NCBI GenBank assembly: GCA_036365145.1
Contig: JAEOAD010000001.1
Span: 105,835,001-105,899,000 of the forward strand
Length of the DNA: 64,000 nt
From: Orientallactaga sibirica
Lineage: Eukaryota; Chordata; Mammalia; Rodentia; Dipodidae
Reading direction: 5' to 3'
Numbering within the stretch: the first letter of the stretch is position 1; each line of letters begins with the position of its first letter. Below are positions 60,325-64,000 of this stretch, one piece after another. The position numbers were made by a program, and so were the translations under genes. The notes under the pieces were generated by a model. That model was not told the DNA's origin. It saw nothing but the letters and a program-made list of their open reading frames with translations, and searched no databases.

Positions 60325-60496
60325 GTCCGGATGACTGCTATGTTGGTGATGGATATGCTTACAGAGGCAAAGTGAGTAAGACAGTGAACCAGAGCCCGTG
60401 CCTTTACTGGAACTCCCAACTCCTCTTGCAGGAGAATTACAATGTGTTTATGGAGGACGCTGAGACCCATGGGATTGGAGATCACAACTTCTGCAG
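60325..60496 (+). CDS. HABP2: HABP2 coding exon 7: first part of the kringle
   Basis: The exon starts after cctccgag at 60324 and ends at the donor gtaaac (60497), phase 1 to phase 2. It encodes PDDCYVGDGYAYRGK, a NQSPCLYWNS segment, EDAETHGIGDHNFC and two bases of the next Arg codon. Three of the six kringle cysteines are here. The split inside the kringle at NFC-R is the normal position for this family. The acceptor is GAG rather than CAG/TAG. Confidence 0.95.
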
Positions 60497-60795
60497 GTAA
60501 ACAGTATCTTCCCTCCTGAGCATCATTTTGAAGCAGAGCATGGAAACTCGCCGGTCTTCTTTCTAAGGAGAGTAATCCTACTCAGGCTAGGCAAGGTTAC
60601 GCTGCTGTGACAACAAAACCCAGTTCTCAGCAGCTCATTTCTTCTTGTGCTGCGTGTGTCGGGTGGGTTGAGGGCAGTGCCCGCGAGGTTCAGTTTAGCA
60701 GAGTTTCTCAAATAACCAGGAAGGGCAAGAAGAAACGGGAAAATGGAGCAAGTTTTTAAAATAAAAAGTTATTGCCACCTACAAGTGACACATCA

Positions 60796-61047
60796 GGGCT
60801 GGAGAGATGGCTTTAGTAGTTAAGGCGCTTGCCTGTGAAGCCCAAGAACACATGATTGAATCTCCAGATCCCACGTAAGCCAGCCAGATGCAAAGTGACG
60901 TAAGGGTGCAATGTTGCACATACACACAAGGGTGTGCACACATCTGGCGTTCATTCACAGAGGCTGAAAGGCCCTGGCATACCAGTTCCCGCTCTCTCTT
61001 TCTCTCTCTCTCTCTCTCTCTGAAAAATAAAATAATAAAAAAAGAAA
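60796..61047 (+). mobile_element. DIP-like SINE, long subtype
   Basis: gggctggagagatggcttta to ataaaataataaaaaaaga; exact flanks aagtgacacatca; the body contains the insert gcaaagtgacgtaagggtgc. Confidence 0.93.
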
Positions 61048-61329
61048 AGAAGTGACACATCACCTTCTCCTTGGTCTGAAGTAGTCACATGGCCCCAGGA
61101 GAAACAGGAGCAAACGGAAGATCTAGTGAGCATTATGGTTTTGGCCACTCAATCACTCAATCAGTCAGGTATTCCCAAGTAAGGATAATACCAAGAACTG
61201 CTTGGGGGTGACTGTAGTTTCCTTCTCCCCTTTCTGCTACCCCCAGACTACCCTGTTGGTTTCCTCCACCATTCTTGGTCCAAGCAAGGTCAATGACTAG
61301 ATGATTCCCAAATGGAGACAAGAAATCTT

Positions 61330-61570
61330 GGGCTGGGATGATAGCTCAGTGATAAAGTTCTTGCCTTGAAGCATGAGGACCTGAGATCCATCCCCAAAAC
61401 CCATGAACCATAAGGGGTGGTGATGGTGCATGCTTGTAATCTCAGTGCTGGGGAGACAGAGACAGACAGATTCCTGAGGCTCACTGGCCAGGCAGCGTAA
61501 TCGAATTGGCAAGTTCCAGGTCAGTGGAGACTCTGCCAAAAGGAAAGGTGGGTAGCACGACGGGGGACAC
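61330..61570 (+). mobile_element. B3-type SINE
   Basis: ggctgggatgatagctcagt, tgcttgtaatctcagtgctg, and a GT/CA-rich end further on. Confidence 0.7.
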
Positions 61571-62035
61571 CTGAGTTTTTCCTCTGGCCTCTTCACACTG
61601 TGTGCACAATGTATCATGAACACACACAAACACACACGTACACAGAGAGAAGAGGGCGTGTGTGTGTGTGTGTGGCTGTAAACTGGCTCCATAAGCACGA
61701 GAATTGTTCCTTGCCCACAACCTTAGTTGTACCCTCTACGTGCACTCACTTTGAGGATCCATCTAGTATCATCTAGCTATCTTCATGGAGCTCAGTGGTA
61801 ACTTTTGGAATGAAATGAATGCCTGAAATTCAGAGTTCTGGGAAGAAGAATCTGGCTCTCACCATGGTTCTGGGTCCATACTACTTCCCCAACCCAGAAG
61901 AATCTTCAGTTAGGATCTAGCTCTTCTCCCAAGAACACTTTGATCTGTCTCTCCTGGATCTGGCACAAGGCTTATGAGTTACTTTCTGGATTCTCCTCTA
62001 GATGTTAACTAACATGTGCCAGAAAGTCTGTGATT

Positions 62036-62717
62036 GGGTTGGGGAGATTACCCAGTCAATAAAATGCTTTCTGGGCAAATATGAGGAACTGAGTTCAGAT
62101 CCTCGGTGTCTACATAACTGCTAGGTGTGTTGCTACATGTCTGTCATCCAGCACGGGTGGAAGAGGAGAACTCCTGAGGCTCAGTGCATAGCTAGTTTAG
62201 CTGCATCCATGAGCTCCTGGTTCAGCAAGAGAACCTGTGTTTAAAAAAATCAGTTGGGCTGGGCGTGGTGGCACACGCCTTTAATCCCAGCACTCAGGAG
62301 GCAGAGGTAGGAGGATCACCGTGAGTTCAAGGCCACCCTGAGACTACATAGTGAATTCCAGGTAAACCTGGACCAGAGTGGGACCAGAGTGGGCTGGAGA
62401 GATAGCTTAGTTGTTAAGATGCTTGCCTGCAAAGACTTAAGGACCCTTGTTTGACTCTCCAGATCCCATGTAAGGCAGATGCACAAAGGTGAGGCAAGCA
62501 CAAGGTTGCACATGACCACTAGGTGGCGCAAGCGTCTGGGTTTGATTGCAGGCCTGAGGCCCTGGTGTGTCAATTCTCTCTCTCTCTCTCTAAAGTAAAA
62601 TAAAATAAAATATTTTAAAATTCAGTCAGATAATGACTGAGAAAGACATACATGATGCCACCTTCTGGCCTCCACATACACATACATGCATGCACCTGTA
62701 TACATGTATGCATATAC
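62036..62717 (+). mobile_element. B3-type SINE split by a B1-DIP composite
   Basis: The left part is 62036-62250 (gggttggggagattacccag ... gaacctgtgtttaaa) and the right part 62621-62717 (ttcagtcagataatgactga ... ccaccttctggcctccac). The insert 62253-62620 is a B1 joined to a DIP-like SINE; aaaatcagtt and aaattcagtc flank it. Confidence 0.75.
62253..62620 (+). mobile_element. Composite insertion: 3'-truncated B1 fused to a DIP-like SINE
   Basis: The B1 (62253-62380) stops at ggaccagagtg without its usual end and A-tail. ggaccagagtg is repeated once, then gggctggagagatagcttag starts the DIP-like part, long subtype, ending in aaataaaataaaatatttt. No B1 remainder follows. Confidence 0.8.
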
Positions 62718-62718
62718 A

Positions 62719-62756
<38 letters not shown>
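62718..62756 (+). repeat. (CA)n microsatellite at the tail of a B3 SINE
   Basis: About 17 CA units followed by cccc and an A-run; it continues the CA-rich tail of the B3 element. Confidence 0.93.
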
Positions 62757-62773
62757 CAAAAAAATCTGTGGCC

Positions 62774-63028
62774 AGGCTGGAGAGATGGCTTAGCGGTTAA
62801 GGTGCCTGCCTCCTAAGCCTAAGAATGCTGGTTCCAATCTCCAGCAGTTCCAATCTCCAGGTCCCACATTTAGCCAGATGCAAAGTGATGCAAGGGCACA
62901 ATGCTGCACTTGACCACAAGGGGGCGCACACATCTGGATTTCGTTCACAGCAGCTGAGAGGCTGCTGGCACACCCATCTCTATCTGTCTCCCTCTCCCTC
63001 TCTCTCTGTCTCTCTCTCTCTCTGAAAA
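62774..63028 (+). mobile_element. DIP-like SINE, long subtype
   Basis: ggctggagagatggcttagc to ctctctgaaaaaa, with a duplicated gttccaatctccag at 62831-62857; flanks aaaaatctgtggcca and aaaaatccatgacca. Confidence 0.93.
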
Positions 63029-63195
63029 AAAAAAATCCATGACCATCCTTGTGTGTAATGGCCAAGGTTTGCTAACTTGTTGGAGGATTCAAATGGAAAG
63101 GGGGAGCATGGCGGATGGGCACCCTTTGCTCCAGGGTGCTTTGAGGTTCAGGCCTCAAAGCCATGCTGTCGAGTCATTTTATTTTTTTGGTTTAG

Positions 63196-63293
63196 AAACC
63201 CAGATGGAGACCAAAAGCCATGGTGTTTCGTTAAAGTAAACAGTGAAAAGGTTAAATGGGAGTACTGTGATGTCCCAGCCTGCCCAATCCCAG
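63196..63293 (+). CDS. HABP2: HABP2 coding exon 8: second part of the kringle
   Basis: The acceptor is ttggtttag at 63195 and the donor gtaagc at 63294, phase 2 to phase 1. It encodes NPDGDQKPWCFVKV, KVKWEYCDVPAC and PIP. The last three kringle cysteines are present. The Asp-x-Asp pair (DGD) sits where lysine-binding kringles carry their anionic centre. The next exon, starting the linker to the protease domain, is not recognised before the window ends. Confidence 0.96.
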
Positions 63294-64000
63294 GTAAGCC
63301 ATGGCTCTCCAGAGGCCCCCCAGGGCGGGGAGGTGATATTCACCAGTCCATAGACAGATGTACCTGACATCTGGCTCTTGCCAACCTCAGCCTTCCACAG
63401 AACTTTCTTTACCAACTTCTACTGCACCTCTCCAATCCACTAAAACCATCAGGATGGTTGATCCCCAAACAGGCCCGGATACCTCTGTCGGCTCAGACCA
63501 AGTGGTTAGCTATAGACTCACCCTTCTAGACTCCCAGTCAGCGCAGTTAGCAGCTTTGCATTGATCACTTGCTGTGTGCCAGGCACTGCGCCAAGCCCTG
63601 AGGGTACAATGATGATTTACATTGGCTGGGCCCCCACGATCTCTCAGGATGCACCATGATGAAAGGCTGTGCTTGCCACCTTCCTGCCAGTCTTCCTAAG
63701 CCCACCTCTATGCACACATCTGGACGACATGCCCTCTCACCTGTCCAGTGGGATTTCCTCCCTGATCTGTTTCATGCCAGTGACATTGTGCTTAGCACTG
63801 TCTCTGATATTCCACACATAACTGCGCTTGTCCTTTCCCACTGACTCAGCATCCCTTTCTCTAGGAAGTCCTCTTCGATCTCCTTCTCCCTCCCTCCTCA
63901 CAAGCCCCAAGGAATGGGACAAAGCTACACCTGTACAATACTAACCCCTCTTTCCTCTGGGCCCAGTTTTCTGGGCAAACATCTTATTGCCCCTAATCTA
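63294..64000 (+). other. HABP2 intron 8 (5' part), to the window edge
   Basis: No catalytic-domain motif or convincing exon. gatcacttgctgtgtgccag near 63564 looks like an old repeat relic. Confidence 0.6.

Larger units (their letters stand above)
35574..63293 (+). other. HABP2: HABP2 gene, exons 1-8 (5' half of the coding region)
   Basis: Eight GT-AG exons (35574-35642, 47190-47226, 56013-56123, 57565-57672, 58739-58855, 59741-59860, 60325-60496, 63196-63293) join into one open frame of 277 codons plus one base. Domains in order are signal peptide, acidic Tyr-rich region, EGF1, EGF2, EGF3 and one kringle, which is the layout of HABP2/FSAP. HABP2 is a secreted plasma serine protease made mainly in liver; it activates factor VII and pro-urokinase and binds hyaluronan, heparin and other polyanions. 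Intron phases are 0 (intron 1), 1 (introns 2-6 and 8) and 2 (intron 7, inside the kringle), as expected for shuffled EGF/kringle modules. The catalytic domain is absent from the window: no TAAHC or GDSGGP motif follows the kringle. Identification rests on residue-by-residue resemblance to human HABP2 as I recall it; no alignment was run. Confidence 0.97.

Noticed and set aside
63358..63564. Open frame with QPSTELSLP, slightly like the linker after the HABP2 kringle
   Set aside because: The nearest acceptor before it (ctcag, 63390) gives the wrong phase and a quick stop, no cysteine or protease motif follows, and the resemblance is a few Pro/Ser/Thr residues.

Overview
This is mammalian nuclear DNA, almost certainly from a rodent. 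It is dominated by three kinds of short retroposon: 7SL-derived B1 elements, B3/ID-type elements, and above all about 27 copies of a tRNA-derived SINE. That SINE has a B2-like head (ggctggagagatggcttag) joined to a different body (agccagatgcacaaggtgg ... gtttgcagtggctgg), a CT-rich stretch and an AAATAAATA tail. This combination matches what I recall of the DIP SINE of jerboas and relatives (Dipodoidea), so a jerboa-like animal is my best guess. The clade is an inference; 'rodent' is close to certain.

Only one protein-coding gene is recognised. Eight exons on the + strand between 35574 and 63293 encode the N-terminal half of HABP2 (hyaluronan-binding protein 2, factor VII-activating protease, FSAP). 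They cover the signal peptide, acidic N-terminal region, three EGF-like domains and a complete kringle. The reading frame is open and all splice sites are GT-AG. The serine-protease domain is not in the window and must lie beyond the right edge.

Bases 1 to about 35300 are the upstream intergenic flank. I see no gene there. In human the left neighbour of HABP2 is TCF7L2, at a distance, which fits a gene-free flank. The flank holds a 21-bp minisatellite whose units each contain a DR1-type nuclear-receptor site (1131-1191), a complete two-LTR non-autonomous MaLR-type element with a leucine-tRNA-like primer site (10746-12720), two solo LTRs of the same family with perfect 5-bp target duplications (18781-19140, 29130-29467), another LTR with TATA and AATAAA (about 19936-20312), a processed Emc4 pseudogene with a 19-bp target duplication (20611-21546), an L1 insertion (24183-24852), a long degenerate ATCC array (26846-27215) and dozens of SINEs.

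Bases 35643-63195 are introns 1 to 7 of HABP2. Introns 1 and 2 are long (11.5 and 8.8 kb) and carry more SINEs, L1 3' ends, an LTR and a recent 173-bp tandem duplication. Introns 3 to 6 are short. Intron 7 (2.7 kb) is densely packed with SINEs, including a B1-DIP composite nested in a B3 element. A HNF1-like motif lies 125 bp upstream of the HABP2 start codon, consistent with a liver gene.

A recurring pattern is that two retroposons sit in immediate succession with three copies of the same short target sequence around them. It occurs at least four times (0.5-0.9, 4.7-5.1, 23.9-24.9 and 27.4-27.9 kb).
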